From Candidatus Yanofskybacteria bacterium RIFCSPLOWO2_02_FULL_44_18 (GTDB taxonomy: Bacteria > Patescibacteriota > Minisyncoccia > 2-02-FULL-40-12 > GWA2-44-9): 45,368 nt of DNA. Shown here piece after piece: positions 18,058 through 27,610 of the stretch (position 1 is the first letter of the stretch; each line of letters begins with the position of its first letter). The stretch lies in NCBI GenBank assembly GCA_001794755.1, contig MGKT01000005.1:1-45368 (forward strand), read 5' to 3'. The notes below the pieces were generated by a model. It was not told the origin of the DNA. It saw only the letters and a program-made list of their open reading frames with translations, and did no database searches. Position numbers and translations under genes: made by a program.

Positions 18058-19251
18058 TTTTATCTTCAGAAATTTTCTAGGCCCGATTTTCAAAATATCG
18101 TCTTTTTTAACAACAGCCTCCCATTTTGTTTGAATATCGCCGTTAATCGAGACGCCGTTTTGATCCATTAGCCGTTTGGCCTCGCTCTTTGATTGAACCA
18201 GTCCCGACGACACCAAAACATCCAATATGTTTGCCATGCTTTCTTTTATTTCATATACCGGCATATCCGTGGGGAGTTCGCCCTTGGAAAAAACACTGTC
18301 AAAATTTTCTTTGGCCTTCTGGGCTGCCTCTCGGCCGTGGTACATTTCCACAAGTTTAAAGGCCAGCTCCTCCTTAAAATCCTTGGGATTCCCCCCGTCT
18401 GCCGTCTCTTTTTTTCGGCGCTCAATCCATTCCATTTTCTCATTCGTGCACAGTTGAAATACATCGGCTATCATTTCATCGGCAATTATGGCCATGGTTT
18501 TGCCAAACATCTCCTCGGGATTGTCATTGACTGAAATAATCCCACCCTCGGTCTTTGACATTTTTTTCCCGCTGGCTAAAATCAAAAGCCGTGTCGGCAG
18601 AACCATTTTGTCTTTCCCCTTCATTGCTTTCATCAAATCTCGACCGACAACCATGTTGAACACTTGGTCGTTGCCGCCGGTTTCACCGTCAATATCCATC
18701 GCCACCGAATCATATCCCTGCATCAGAGGATACAGTAATTCATGAAAGCCGAGCGGTCGGTCTTTCTCTAGCCGGTCGCGAAACAAGTCTCGAGCCAGCA
18801 TCTGTTTGGCTGAAAACTGGCCAGCCAACTCAATAACGTCCCTGAATGTCAGTTTGGAAAGCCAGTCGCCGTTATATTTGATTTCGAAAGATTCCGGCGG
18901 CAATATTTTTTCGAGCTGTTTTACGTAGGTAGCCATGTTCTGTTTGATTTGCTCGTCAGTCATCGGTTTTCGGGTTGAATCATTGCCTGTAGGGTCGCCT
19001 ATTAGCGCCGTAAACGTGCCGATAACAATAACCGGCTTGTGGCCCAAATCTAAAAGATCCTTAAGGAACAAAAGTGGAATTGTGTGGCCAATATGAATCT
19101 CGGGTCCGGTCGGATCTATGCCGAGATATACTCTTAGTCCGGATTCATTTTTCAATCTTGCCGATACTTCGTCAAAATTGGGAAAAATGTTTTTTATCTC
19201 CAGCCTTCTTTCGAGAACCAATTTAATGTCAGACACATCTTTTGAGAGCAT
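18055..19251 (-). CDS. tyrS: tyrosyl-tRNA synthetase
   Basis: YLGIDPTGPEIHIGHTIPLLFLKDLLDLGHKPVIVIG, GYDSVAMDIDGETGGNDQVFNMVVGRDL, KMSKT, C-terminal S4-like region. Confidence 0.94.
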   Translation of the reverse strand: MLSKDVSDIKLVLERRLEIKNIFPNFDEVSARLKNESGLRVYLGIDPTGPEIHIGHTIPLLFLKDLLDLGHKPVIVIGTFTALIGDPTGNDSTRKPMTDEQIKQNMATYVKQLEKILPPESFEIKYNGDWLSKLTFRDVIELAGQFSAKQMLARDLFRDRLEKDRPLGFHELLYPLMQGYDSVAMDIDGETGGNDQVFNMVVGRDLMKAMKGKDKMVLPTRLLILASGKKMSKTEGGIISVNDNPEEMFGKTMAIIADEMIADVFQLCTNEKMEWIERRKKETADGGNPKDFKEELAFKLVEMYHGREAAQKAKENFDSVFSKGELPTDMPVYEIKESMANILDVLVSSGLVQSKSEAKRLMDQNGVSINGDIQTKWEAVVKKDDILKIGPRKFLKIK

Positions 19252-19321
19252 AATATGATAAATGATATATGTTTAAGAATGGCTTGTCCATAATCATTTT
19301 TTATGGCAAAATAGGGGCACC

Positions 19322-21490
19322 GTGATTAAAAACCACTTGAAGCGAATGATGCCGTTTTTTCGATTTAATAAACGACTCTTAACTAAAGGGTTTTTTTTAA
19401 ATATTTTTAAAAAAATGCTCGTTCTGGCCGCTTGGGTCGTAGTGGTAGGCAGTATTATATTCCTGGTCTTGTTCATATATTATCAGCAAAGCCTACCCGA
19501 TCCCGAAGCTATCGCATCCAGGCGTGTCAATGAATCAACAAAAATATATGACCGCACTGGGGAAACGCTATTATATGATATCCACGGCGAAGAAAAAAGA
19601 ACTATCATTCCGTGGGATAAAATTCCTCAAAATTTGAAAAATGCCGCATTGGTTGCCGAGGACAGCAATTTCTACAATCACAATGGAATTGATTTCAAGG
19701 GCATCGCCCGGGCCTTTATAAAAAACATTGAGGATTTTGATTTGTCGCAGGGCGGATCCACGATAACACAGCAGCTCGTAAGAAACGCCCTTCTCGGACA
19801 GCAGAAAACCATTTCCCGCAAGCTCAAAGAAGCGATTTTATCCATAGAGGTCGAGCGCCGATTTTCAAAAGACCAGATATTTTGGATGTACCTCAACGAA
19901 ATTCCGTACGGCTCAAACACGTACGGCGTCGAAGCGGCCAGCAAGACTTATTTCGGAAAGTCAGTTTCTGACATATCTCTGGCAGAATCAGCCATTTTAG
20001 CCGCCTTGCCTCGAGCAACCACGTATTATTCCCCTTATGGCAACCATGTTGACGCCCTGCTCGCTCGGAAAGACTTTGTTTTAAAGAGAATGCTGGATTT
20101 AAAATATATATCTCAATCCGAGTATGAGTCCGCCGTAAACGAAAAGGTCGCCTTCAAGCCGAATCTGGAAAACATCAGGGCTCCTCATTTTGTGCTGATG
20201 GTAAAAGAATATCTTACTCGAAAGTATGGCGATGATGTCGTCGAAAACGGCGGCTTGAAGGTCATAACGACCCTTGATTCCAATCTCCAGGAAATTGCCG
20301 AGGAAGTGGTTCAAAAATATTCAAAGATTAACAAAGAGAGATACAGAGCCAACAACAGCGCCTTGGTGTCTTTGGATCCTAAAACCGGGAATGTTTTGGC
20401 TCTGGTTGGATCCAGCAACTATTTCGATGTTGAAAATCAGGGCAATTTTAATGTTGTGACGTCCCCAAATCGCCAGCCCGGATCCTCATTCAAGCCTTTC
20501 GCTTATGCCACCGCCCTGGCCAGAGGGTACACCGATAGCACAATACTTTTTGATTACCGCACCGAATTCAATCCCTACTGTTCTCCCGATTCTTCCCAAT
20601 TAAGAGACCGCTACGGCCTTAGTTGCTACCATCCTCAAAATTACGACGGCGTCCACCGGGGACCGGTTACGATGCGCCAGGCCCTTAGTCAGTCATTGAA
20701 CATACCCTCGGTCCAGGTTTTGTATCTTGCTGGAATCAAAAACACCACAGATACGGCGGAGAAAATGGGCATAACCACTTTAAACAAGCCCAGTGGTTAC
20801 GGCCTGTCGCTTGTGTTGGGCGGAGCGGAAGTTCGGCCAATTGATATGGTGTCAGCATACGGCGTTTTCGCGAACGATGGGGTGCGCAATCCCTGGGAAA
20901 TCGTTCTGCGTGTCGAAACTGGCGACGGAACGGTTCTTGAAGACAAGAAAAATCAGCCGATTCGGGTTTTAGATTCCCAAATCGCGAGATTGGTTAATAA
21001 TATGCTTTCAGACAATACTGCCCGAGCGCCGATTTTTGGATATAACAGCCCTTTATATTTTCCGGGACGCGACGTGGCGGCTAAGACAGGGACGACCCAA
21101 GAAAATCGGGATGCTTGGGTGGTGGGCTACACGCCAAACATTGCCACGGCCGTATGGAGCGGAAATAACAACAACACTCCCATGACCCAGGCCGGCGCCG
21201 GCATCAGCGCCTCGGGTCCGATGTGGCATGAATTCATGAACCGGGCCTTTGCTTACGTCAGTGAGGAGAGTTTTATCAAACCTGACCCGGTTAATGTTGG
21301 AAAAATAATGCTCAACGGAGATTACGCGTTTTACAAAGACGATGCTTCTACTCCGGAATACCACAACATCTTATACTACGTCAAAAAAGAAGACCCTTTA
21401 GGAAATTACCCGGCCAACCCTCAAGAAGATCCACTTTTCCACAATTGGGAGTGGCCGATACAAAATTATTTAGGATCGACGGCTATATGA
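19322..21490 (+). CDS. class A penicillin-binding protein (PBP1A-like)
   Basis: Transglycosylase EDSNFYNHNGIDFKGIARA and GGSTITQQLVRN; transpeptidase RQPGSSFKPFAYA, SQSLNIPSVQ, KTGTTQENRDAWVVGYTP. Confidence 0.95.
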   Translation: MIKNHLKRMMPFFRFNKRLLTKGFFLNIFKKMLVLAAWVVVVGSIIFLVLFIYYQQSLPDPEAIASRRVNESTKIYDRTGETLLYDIHGEEKRTIIPWDKIPQNLKNAALVAEDSNFYNHNGIDFKGIARAFIKNIEDFDLSQGGSTITQQLVRNALLGQQKTISRKLKEAILSIEVERRFSKDQIFWMYLNEIPYGSNTYGVEAASKTYFGKSVSDISLAESAILAALPRATTYYSPYGNHVDALLARKDFVLKRMLDLKYISQSEYESAVNEKVAFKPNLENIRAPHFVLMVKEYLTRKYGDDVVENGGLKVITTLDSNLQEIAEEVVQKYSKINKERYRANNSALVSLDPKTGNVLALVGSSNYFDVENQGNFNVVTSPNRQPGSSFKPFAYATALARGYTDSTILFDYRTEFNPYCSPDSSQLRDRYGLSCYHPQNYDGVHRGPVTMRQALSQSLNIPSVQVLYLAGIKNTTDTAEKMGITTLNKPSGYGLSLVLGGAEVRPIDMVSAYGVFANDGVRNPWEIVLRVETGDGTVLEDKKNQPIRVLDSQIARLVNNMLSDNTARAPIFGYNSPLYFPGRDVAAKTGTTQENRDAWVVGYTPNIATAVWSGNNNNTPMTQAGAGISASGPMWHEFMNRAFAYVSEESFIKPDPVNVGKIMLNGDYAFYKDDASTPEYHNILYYVKKEDPLGNYPANPQEDPLFHNWEWPIQNYLGSTAI

Positions 21491-21746
21491 CGACAAGTCT
21501 AAACTTGTCGGAATCCTGCATTTGCCTTCTTATCTCGGGCAGACGCCACCTTAATTCTTGCGAGACCAGCCTTAGTTTGGGTTTTAGATAGATAATATTT
21601 GACCGGGTGTCGATTTCCAGTTCGATGTCCAATCGGCCGAACATGTTAGACAATACTCTATTCAGGGAATCAAAAATTTGATTCGGGGGACGTATCGAAT
21701 CGGTGTTTTTAATTTTTTTGTTTGAGTTTATGTGTCTAAACATCAA
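21483..21746 (-). CDS. small hypothetical protein (DciA/DUF721-like candidate)
   Basis: 87-aa ORF with ATGA overlap to the end of dnaN. Confidence 0.6.
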   Translation of the reverse strand: MMFRHINSNKKIKNTDSIRPPNQIFDSLNRVLSNMFGRLDIELEIDTRSNIIYLKPKLRLVSQELRWRLPEIRRQMQDSDKFRLVVI

Positions 21747-22834
21747 GTTCTAAGAGGCATGACCAAATACGTTGAGTCTGGTTTATCATGGTGCGGTTTT
21801 AAGACAAGGGGGCTCCCGGGGCCGGTAAACTCCAGCACAACATTCGGCGTCATTATTGTTTTGAGGCCGTCAAGCAAGTAGTTGTAGTTCAGGGTTATTT
21901 CAAAATCATCTCCATCAATAAGAGCGCCTATTTTTTCTTCAATCTCCCCCTTGTCGGAATTCTTGGCCGTTACTTCCAAATTATCAGTCCGGGCTTTGAT
22001 AGTAATATCCGACACGTGGGACGAAAAAAGACCAGCTAAGCGGATACTGTTTTCCATTTCTTCTTTTGCTAATATAATTTTGGTTTTGAAATTTTCGGGA
22101 ATTATTCTCGCGTAGTCTGGATAAGAACCTTCAATAAGCCTCGAAACAACCTCAATGTCATCATTCTCAATCGCGATTTGGTTTTCATGTATATAAACAT
22201 CAACATCTCCTTCAATTTCGGAACAAATCCTTATAAACTCGCCGGCTGTCGGCCTGGGTAATATTATTTTGATTGGTTTTTTGAGTTGAAGGCTTATCTT
22301 TTTTTCTGCCAGCCTGAAACTGTCTGTGGCCACGAAATATACAAATCCATTGGCGTTGTATATATAAATGCCGGACAATTCGGGCCGCGCCTCTGATGAA
22401 GAGGCCGCGTCCATTACCGCCGATAATCCTGATTTTAACAATTTAGCCGGTAGTGTTGTAACGGGTTCACTCTTGATTTTAGGAATAATAGGGAAATCTT
22501 GCCCACTTAGACCGAGTATTTGAGTTTTGTGTTTCTGGGAATTAATATGCAAAATATTGTTTTTTGCCGTGAGGGTTAATTTGTCATCCTTCATGTTATA
22601 AACGAGATTGGAGAATATTTTCGCCGGTACTGCTATTTCACCAGCCTCGTCTATTTTTGAACCTATAAAACAATTTATACCGACTTCCAAATTTGTGGCT
22701 GAAACTTTAAGCCGTCCGTTTTCGGTTCTTAAAAGAACATTATTTAATATCGGCAATGTCGTGTTTCTATTAACTATCTTCTCGGACAATCCCAACGCTT
22801 TTTTTAAATTTTCTCCGGCGACAGTTATCCTCAT
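21743..22834 (-). CDS. dnaN: DNA polymerase III beta subunit (sliding clamp)
   Basis: ENLKKALGLSEKIVNRNTTLPILNNVLLRTENGRLKVSATNLEVGI, ATDSFRLAEKKI, C-terminal TYLVMPLRT. Confidence 0.96.
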   Translation of the reverse strand: MRITVAGENLKKALGLSEKIVNRNTTLPILNNVLLRTENGRLKVSATNLEVGINCFIGSKIDEAGEIAVPAKIFSNLVYNMKDDKLTLTAKNNILHINSQKHKTQILGLSGQDFPIIPKIKSEPVTTLPAKLLKSGLSAVMDAASSSEARPELSGIYIYNANGFVYFVATDSFRLAEKKISLQLKKPIKIILPRPTAGEFIRICSEIEGDVDVYIHENQIAIENDDIEVVSRLIEGSYPDYARIIPENFKTKIILAKEEMENSIRLAGLFSSHVSDITIKARTDNLEVTAKNSDKGEIEEKIGALIDGDDFEITLNYNYLLDGLKTIMTPNVVLEFTGPGSPLVLKPHHDKPDSTYLVMPLRT

Positions 22835-22849
22835 TTATTTTTGATTAAT

Positions 22850-23050
22850 ATCTGCACGTATTAATATATATTTAAAAAATTATTACTACTATTAAGAATG
22901 TGTTTATGTGGAAAAGTTTTTATCAATATATTTTTAACAAGGAAATATTGATGAAATTTATATGAATATAAGTTTGTATGGTTGTTAATAATTACTACAC
23001 AAAAAAGATATTGTCCGGGATAAAATATTAAATATTAAATATTATTCCTT
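22850..23050. other. oriC: putative oriC (dnaA-dnaN intergenic)
   Basis: AT-rich. On the minus strand TTTTCCACA and ATAAACACA box-like sites, then TAATAGTAGTAATAA, then an A/T tract. Also 3x AAATATT at 23023-23043. Confidence 0.65.
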
Positions 23051-23059
23051 GCGTATCCC

Positions 23060-24433
23060 CTATCTATCAAGTGAGTTATAAACACGTTCTTTGATAAGCA
23101 CTAACTCCTGTTTCAATGGTTCGTCTCCGGCGGATTCCCCTCTTATTTTCTCGCAAGCGTGAATAACGGTGGAGTGGTCACGGCCGCCGAGCTTTTGGCC
23201 GATTTCTGGAAAAGATAGTTTAGTTTCTTCCCTAAGCAAGAACATTGCTATTTGACGCGGTTTGACCACTTCTTTTTTTCGACTTCTTTTCAAAAGGTCG
23301 TTAATGGATATGCTGTAAAAATCGGCTACCGATTTAAGGATTGTCTGGGGCGATGTTTTTCGATAAGGAGTCGTCAAGTAAGCGTTTAATATGTTTTTAA
23401 CTTCTTTTACATCAGGCACCCGGTTGTATATTTGACTGAAAGCAATGACCCTGTTTAAGGCCCCCTCTATCTCCCTGACATTTTTTTGAATATGGGTGGC
23501 GATGTAGCTCAAAACATCATCTTCAAAAGACTGGTTTTTTAAATTGCACTTGGCTCTTAAAATGGCAAGCCGGGTTTCATAATCGGGAATGCCGATATCA
23601 GCTATCATTCCGCCTTGAAATCGCGATCTTAGCCTCTCCTCGAGGGCGGCAATAGCCTGCGGCGGCCGGTCTGACGATAATATTATTTGCTTGTTCTTTC
23701 CATAGAGCTCATTGAACACGGAAAAAACTATTTCCTGCGTTTTTTCTTTAGCGGCGATAAACTGAATGTCATCAATCATTAATAAATCCAGTTTTGAGCA
23801 GTTATTTTTGAATTCTTCTATGGTCTTGTTCCTAATCGCCTCGACAATATCAACCGTGAATCTTTCGGCGGAGGTGTATAGAACTCGGCGGGCTCTGTTT
23901 TCTGAAAATAGCTTGTTGCCGATGGCGTGCAAAAGATGGGTCTTGCCTAATCCTACACCGCCGTACAAAAAAAGAGGATTATACATTCTGCCGGGGCTTT
24001 TGGTTACTCCTTGGGAGGCGGCATGGGCCAATTCATTGTTTGACCCTACGATAAAAGATTCAAATGAATAGCGCTTATTAAGATTAGTGACACTGTCGAT
24101 GTCCTGATCATCGGCAGGCGTGGACTTTTCTTCCAGTTCCTTTTCCAGAATAACTTTTGATATATCATGCTTGAGCGTTTCTGGCTTGGGCCGGCCGACA
24201 GCGTATTTAACTTCCCTTACCTCGGGAGACAAAGTCCTTATTGATTGAAGAATTTTCTTGTTGAACTTGTTCTCAAGCCATTCTTTTATGAAGCCATTAG
24301 GAACGCTGACCACGACGCTGTTTCTATCCCGGGCGATTATCACTGTGTTTTTAAACCAGGTTATAAAAGTTGCTCGCGACAAAGACAATTCCATTTCACC
24401 AAGCACTGCCTTCCAAAGCTCTTCATTGGTCAT
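23060..24433 (-). CDS. dnaA: chromosomal replication initiator DnaA
   Basis: YSFESFIVGSNNELAHAASQGV, NPLFLYGGVGLGKTHLLHAIGN, LLMIDDIQFIAAKEKTQEIVFSVFN, C-terminal PRQIAMFLLREETKLSFPEIGQKLGGRDHSTVIHACEKI. Confidence 0.97.
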   Translation of the reverse strand: MTNEELWKAVLGEMELSLSRATFITWFKNTVIIARDRNSVVVSVPNGFIKEWLENKFNKKILQSIRTLSPEVREVKYAVGRPKPETLKHDISKVILEKELEEKSTPADDQDIDSVTNLNKRYSFESFIVGSNNELAHAASQGVTKSPGRMYNPLFLYGGVGLGKTHLLHAIGNKLFSENRARRVLYTSAERFTVDIVEAIRNKTIEEFKNNCSKLDLLMIDDIQFIAAKEKTQEIVFSVFNELYGKNKQIILSSDRPPQAIAALEERLRSRFQGGMIADIGIPDYETRLAILRAKCNLKNQSFEDDVLSYIATHIQKNVREIEGALNRVIAFSQIYNRVPDVKEVKNILNAYLTTPYRKTSPQTILKSVADFYSISINDLLKRSRKKEVVKPRQIAMFLLREETKLSFPEIGQKLGGRDHSTVIHACEKIRGESAGDEPLKQELVLIKERVYNSLDR

Positions 24434-24678
24434 GATGCGAAAAAGTTAAGAATACTACGAGGTCAATTATGACATTAAAATTATTTGGGCCGAAAGTGCG
24501 CTTAAGTTGATATTCTGTTTATAACTTATCTTATTTTCAATTTTTTATGATTTTCCATTTCTTAGCGCTCAAATAGATATAACAGTCGGGAAAAATATGT
24601 AAATATTGACCGGTTCAAAATTCATCGTGCGGTGATGAAATTGATTGACGAATGAGTTTTTTCGGGTATCATAAGGGT

Positions 24679-24825
24679 ATGACTAAAGCCCTATCAGGCA
24701 CATGGCGGCCCAAAAAAAAGAAAAGGAAGGTTAAGCATGGGTTTCTTGGCCGCATGAAAACAAAATCAGGCCGGACGGTACTGGCTCGTCGACGCAATAA
24801 GAGCCGGGCCAGACTAACGGTTTAA
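24679..24825 (+). CDS. rpmH: 50S ribosomal protein L34
   Basis: MTKALSGTWRPKKKKRKVKHGFLGRMKTKSGRTVLARRRNKSRARLTV, read directly; too short for the ORF track. Confidence 0.93.
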   Translation: MTKALSGTWRPKKKKRKVKHGFLGRMKTKSGRTVLARRRNKSRARLTV

Positions 24826-24830
24826 TAATA

Positions 24831-25178
24831 TTGGCAATCCCAACAGTAAACAGACTGACGCGGAGGGAGGATTTTGAAGAAGTGTTTAAAAAGGGAAAAA
24901 CTGTTAGTGGCAGTTTTTTATTTTTGAAACGATTGATTGACGGCAGAAAGACTAAACCAAGAATAAGCGTTGTTGTTCCGCTTAAAACCGCCAAAATGGC
25001 GTCCCAGAGAAACAAAGCCAGGCGGATCGTGTCCGAGGTCATCAATTCCCTACTTGATAAAATTGATTCAAAATTGACGGCGGTGATAGTTGTAACGAAA
25101 ATGCCGGAAAATAATATAAACAAACTGCTTCGGGACGATTGTTTGAGTGTTATTAAAAAATCTAACATATTAAAATGA
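24831..25178 (+). CDS. rnpA: ribonuclease P protein component
   Basis: NRLTRREDFEEVFKKGKTVSG, SQRNKARRIVSEVI; follows rpmH. TTG start. Confidence 0.9.
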   Translation: MAIPTVNRLTRREDFEEVFKKGKTVSGSFLFLKRLIDGRKTKPRISVVVPLKTAKMASQRNKARRIVSEVINSLLDKIDSKLTAVIVVTKMPENNINKLLRDDCLSVIKKSNILK

Positions 25179-25402
25179 CCAAAGCATTCATTTTTGCAAT
25201 AAAGTTGTATCAAATTTTGGGAAATTCTTTTCGTGCCTCCTGGCTCTTTCCGGTTCAATCACAATGCCGTTTTTATCCGAGTTGTTCAGAGTATGCCGTA
25301 ATGGCAGTGGAAAAGGATGGTTTCCACCGCGGCTTCACAAAGAGCATCCGCCGCTTTTTAAGATGCAACCCGCTTTTTAAAGGCGGCGTTGATTTACCGT
25401 AA
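25175..25402 (+). CDS. yidD: membrane protein insertion efficiency factor YidD
   Basis: CRFYPSCSEYAVMAVEKDGFHRGFTKSIRRFLRCNPLFKGGVD. Confidence 0.94.
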   Translation: MTKAFIFAIKLYQILGNSFRASWLFPVQSQCRFYPSCSEYAVMAVEKDGFHRGFTKSIRRFLRCNPLFKGGVDLP

Positions 25403-25404
25403 CC

Positions 25405-26112
25405 ATGTCCTCACTTTTTAACGAAATACTGTACCGCCCCCTGCTTAATCTGGCAGTTTATATTTATGCCGTAATCCCTGGACAAGATTTTGGCATCGCA
25501 ATAATAATATTGACTATAATAATCAGGTTTATTTTTTTACCGCTTTCAATCAAGGCTCTCAAATCCCAGCGCTCTTTAAGCGAGCTTCAGCCCAAAATGA
25601 ACGAGATAAAAGAAAAATACAAAAACGATAAAACCGCCCAATCGGCGGCAATCATGCAGCTCTACAAAGACAACAAGGTAAATCCTTTTGCCGGATGCCT
25701 GCCGCTGCTTGTCCAGTTGCCCGTAATTTTCGCGTTGTATGCCGTGTTCAGAGACGGCATCGGTTCCGGGGTTGCCGGCTATCTTTATCCGTTCGTGCCC
25801 CACTTTGACTCAATCAATCCGATTTTTCTGGGTTTCTTGGACATATCAAAGCGCAATATCCCCGTGATTATTGTCGCCGGTTTGGTTCAATGGCTGCAGT
25901 CAAAACAGCAGGCCGCGTCAATGAAGGTTCAGGGCGCCGGCAAGGAAATGGCCGCGTTTAATAATCAAATGTTGAATTTTATGCCCATCATGATTATAAT
26001 TATTGGCTGGAGTCTGCCTGCTGGTCTGATGCTGTATATTATAGCCACCACCGTCTTTTCAATATTCGAGCAGGCTCTGATTAAAAAGAAATATGATCAA
26101 CAACGAGCATAA
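25405..26112 (+). CDS. yidC: membrane protein insertase YidC
   Basis: FGIAIIILTIIIRFIFLPLSIKALKSQRSLSELQPKMNEIKEKYKNDK, NPFAGCLPLLVQLPVIFALYAVFRD. Confidence 0.95.
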   Translation: MSSLFNEILYRPLLNLAVYIYAVIPGQDFGIAIIILTIIIRFIFLPLSIKALKSQRSLSELQPKMNEIKEKYKNDKTAQSAAIMQLYKDNKVNPFAGCLPLLVQLPVIFALYAVFRDGIGSGVAGYLYPFVPHFDSINPIFLGFLDISKRNIPVIIVAGLVQWLQSKQQAASMKVQGAGKEMAAFNNQMLNFMPIMIIIIGWSLPAGLMLYIIATTVFSIFEQALIKKKYDQQRA

Positions 26113-26563
26113 ATCCCAAATTGAAAAATTCGTGGCCAGCTTTGCCCATTATCTTGACGTGCCCTGCAGCGTGGAAGTGAGAGAAGAAGATCAGGCTGGA
26201 CGGAAAGCAGCTTTCGTTTCGATTTCGACGGCTGGCGACGCCCGGTTTTTGATAGGCAGAAACGGCCAGAATCTCCAAGCTTTAGAGCATGTGTTGAGAG
26301 CCATTGTGCTTAAAGAGAACGAAAATATCCAAAATATCGTTGTTGACATTAACGACTACAAGAAGTCAAAAGCGACACGAGTCGTGGAATTGGCCAAAAT
26401 GGCCGTAACCAAAGTCAGAAACACGCAAAAGGCCGAGGTTCTTTCCCCTATGTCCTCATACGAAAGAAGAATCGTCCACATGGAATTGGCATCATATCCT
26501 GATATCGCCACCGAAAGCATCGGCGAAGAGCCGCAAAGACGAATAGTGATAAAGCCCTACTGA
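26093..26563 (+). CDS. jag: KH/R3H RNA-binding protein (Jag/KhpB-like)
   Basis: FLIGRNGQNLQALEHVLRAIV (KH), ARVVELAKMAVTKVRNTQKAEVLSPMSSYERRIVHMELASYPDIATESIGEEPQRRIVIKPY (R3H). Confidence 0.9.
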   Translation: MINNEHKSQIEKFVASFAHYLDVPCSVEVREEDQAGRKAAFVSISTAGDARFLIGRNGQNLQALEHVLRAIVLKENENIQNIVVDINDYKKSKATRVVELAKMAVTKVRNTQKAEVLSPMSSYERRIVHMELASYPDIATESIGEEPQRRIVIKPY

Positions 26564-27609
26564 TTTATTCTTAATGAGTAAATCAAATTGTCCGGCCGAT
26601 TAAGAATAATAAGGCGGGATTCGTCAGGGGAAAGCATGACTTCTGACGGATTGAACGATTGAGATGTTTTTGTCAGGGAAATGATATCTCCTTGGGGGTT
26701 AATTAGAAATATTTCATCGCCCGAGCCGCCATCTTGGCGGCTTACGCATACTACTGAGTTTGTCCCCCAGGAACACTGACCCGCCGCAATATTTTTGGAA
26801 ATTTTTACCTCGGTACCTGTATTTAAATTCAATATTCGGGACTCCAAAGAACCGTTGTCAAAACTTGAATATATAACCGCAGCACCATCGCCGCGCCAGG
26901 CGGTATCAAGTTTCATTAATCCGTCAAATATTTTTCTTATCTCCCCGTCTCTGTTGAGGCTGAATACATAGTGGAGCTGGTCGGCCGAATTTATGGCGCT
27001 GACGACTATCAAATCGTCGGCGAGCCATTTTAAATCCGTGTCCAGGAAGGCGGTCTTAAAGATTCGATGGCTGTCGGAACCGTCGGGATTAGAAATATAA
27101 ATTTCCCCCCCTTCGGGAGTGCTCTTAAAGTAGGCGATTTGGCTTGAGTTCGGCGAAAAAACGGCGCTCCTCACGTTTCTGTCGAGAGGAATTGTTTTTT
27201 TCGTGTCGTAGCTGTAATACCTGAATTCGTTTCCGAGTGGGCCGTAGAATTTAGCGATGACCTGTCTTTTATCTGGGGCCCAAACCGCGCTCAAGAAATC
27301 GCGCAAGATACTTTCCGAAATCGTTTCGGTTGTATTCGTTTCCAAGCTTGTCTTAAAAACTCTGCCTGTGCCTTTTTCGTAATAAATGACAGAATTTCCG
27401 GACATTACCGGTGAGATAGCTTCGTGGTTGCTTACCCGAGACGCGCTTTCTTTGTTTTTTTCAGCCGGTGCTTCGTTTGCCGAACCATCAAATTTGTCTA
27501 TTAGCCGGCCTGACAAAGCCTCGCCGCTCGGATTTAAGATGTAGCTTAACAAAAAAACGTTTACGCCGATTAAAGACAAAATGGATATCGTAATATTTTT
27601 TCTTGACAT
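26557..27609 (-). CDS. membrane-anchored TolB/WD40-like beta-propeller protein
   Basis: N-terminal TM. Repeats such as AVFSPNSSQIAYFKSTPEGGEIYISNPDGSDSHRI and LSPDESRLIIL. Confidence 0.75.
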   Translation of the reverse strand: MSRKNITISILSLIGVNVFLLSYILNPSGEALSGRLIDKFDGSANEAPAEKNKESASRVSNHEAISPVMSGNSVIYYEKGTGRVFKTSLETNTTETISESILRDFLSAVWAPDKRQVIAKFYGPLGNEFRYYSYDTKKTIPLDRNVRSAVFSPNSSQIAYFKSTPEGGEIYISNPDGSDSHRIFKTAFLDTDLKWLADDLIVVSAINSADQLHYVFSLNRDGEIRKIFDGLMKLDTAWRGDGAAVIYSSFDNGSLESRILNLNTGTEVKISKNIAAGQCSWGTNSVVCVSRQDGGSGDEIFLINPQGDIISLTKTSQSFNPSEVMLSPDESRLIILNRPDNLIYSLRINQ

Positions 27610-27610
27610 T

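Noticed and set aside
23023-23043. AAATATT x3 as an iteron (plasmid-type) origin
   Set aside because: Short and A/T-only, located beside dnaA with DnaA-box-like sites; better explained as part of a chromosomal oriC unwinding region.
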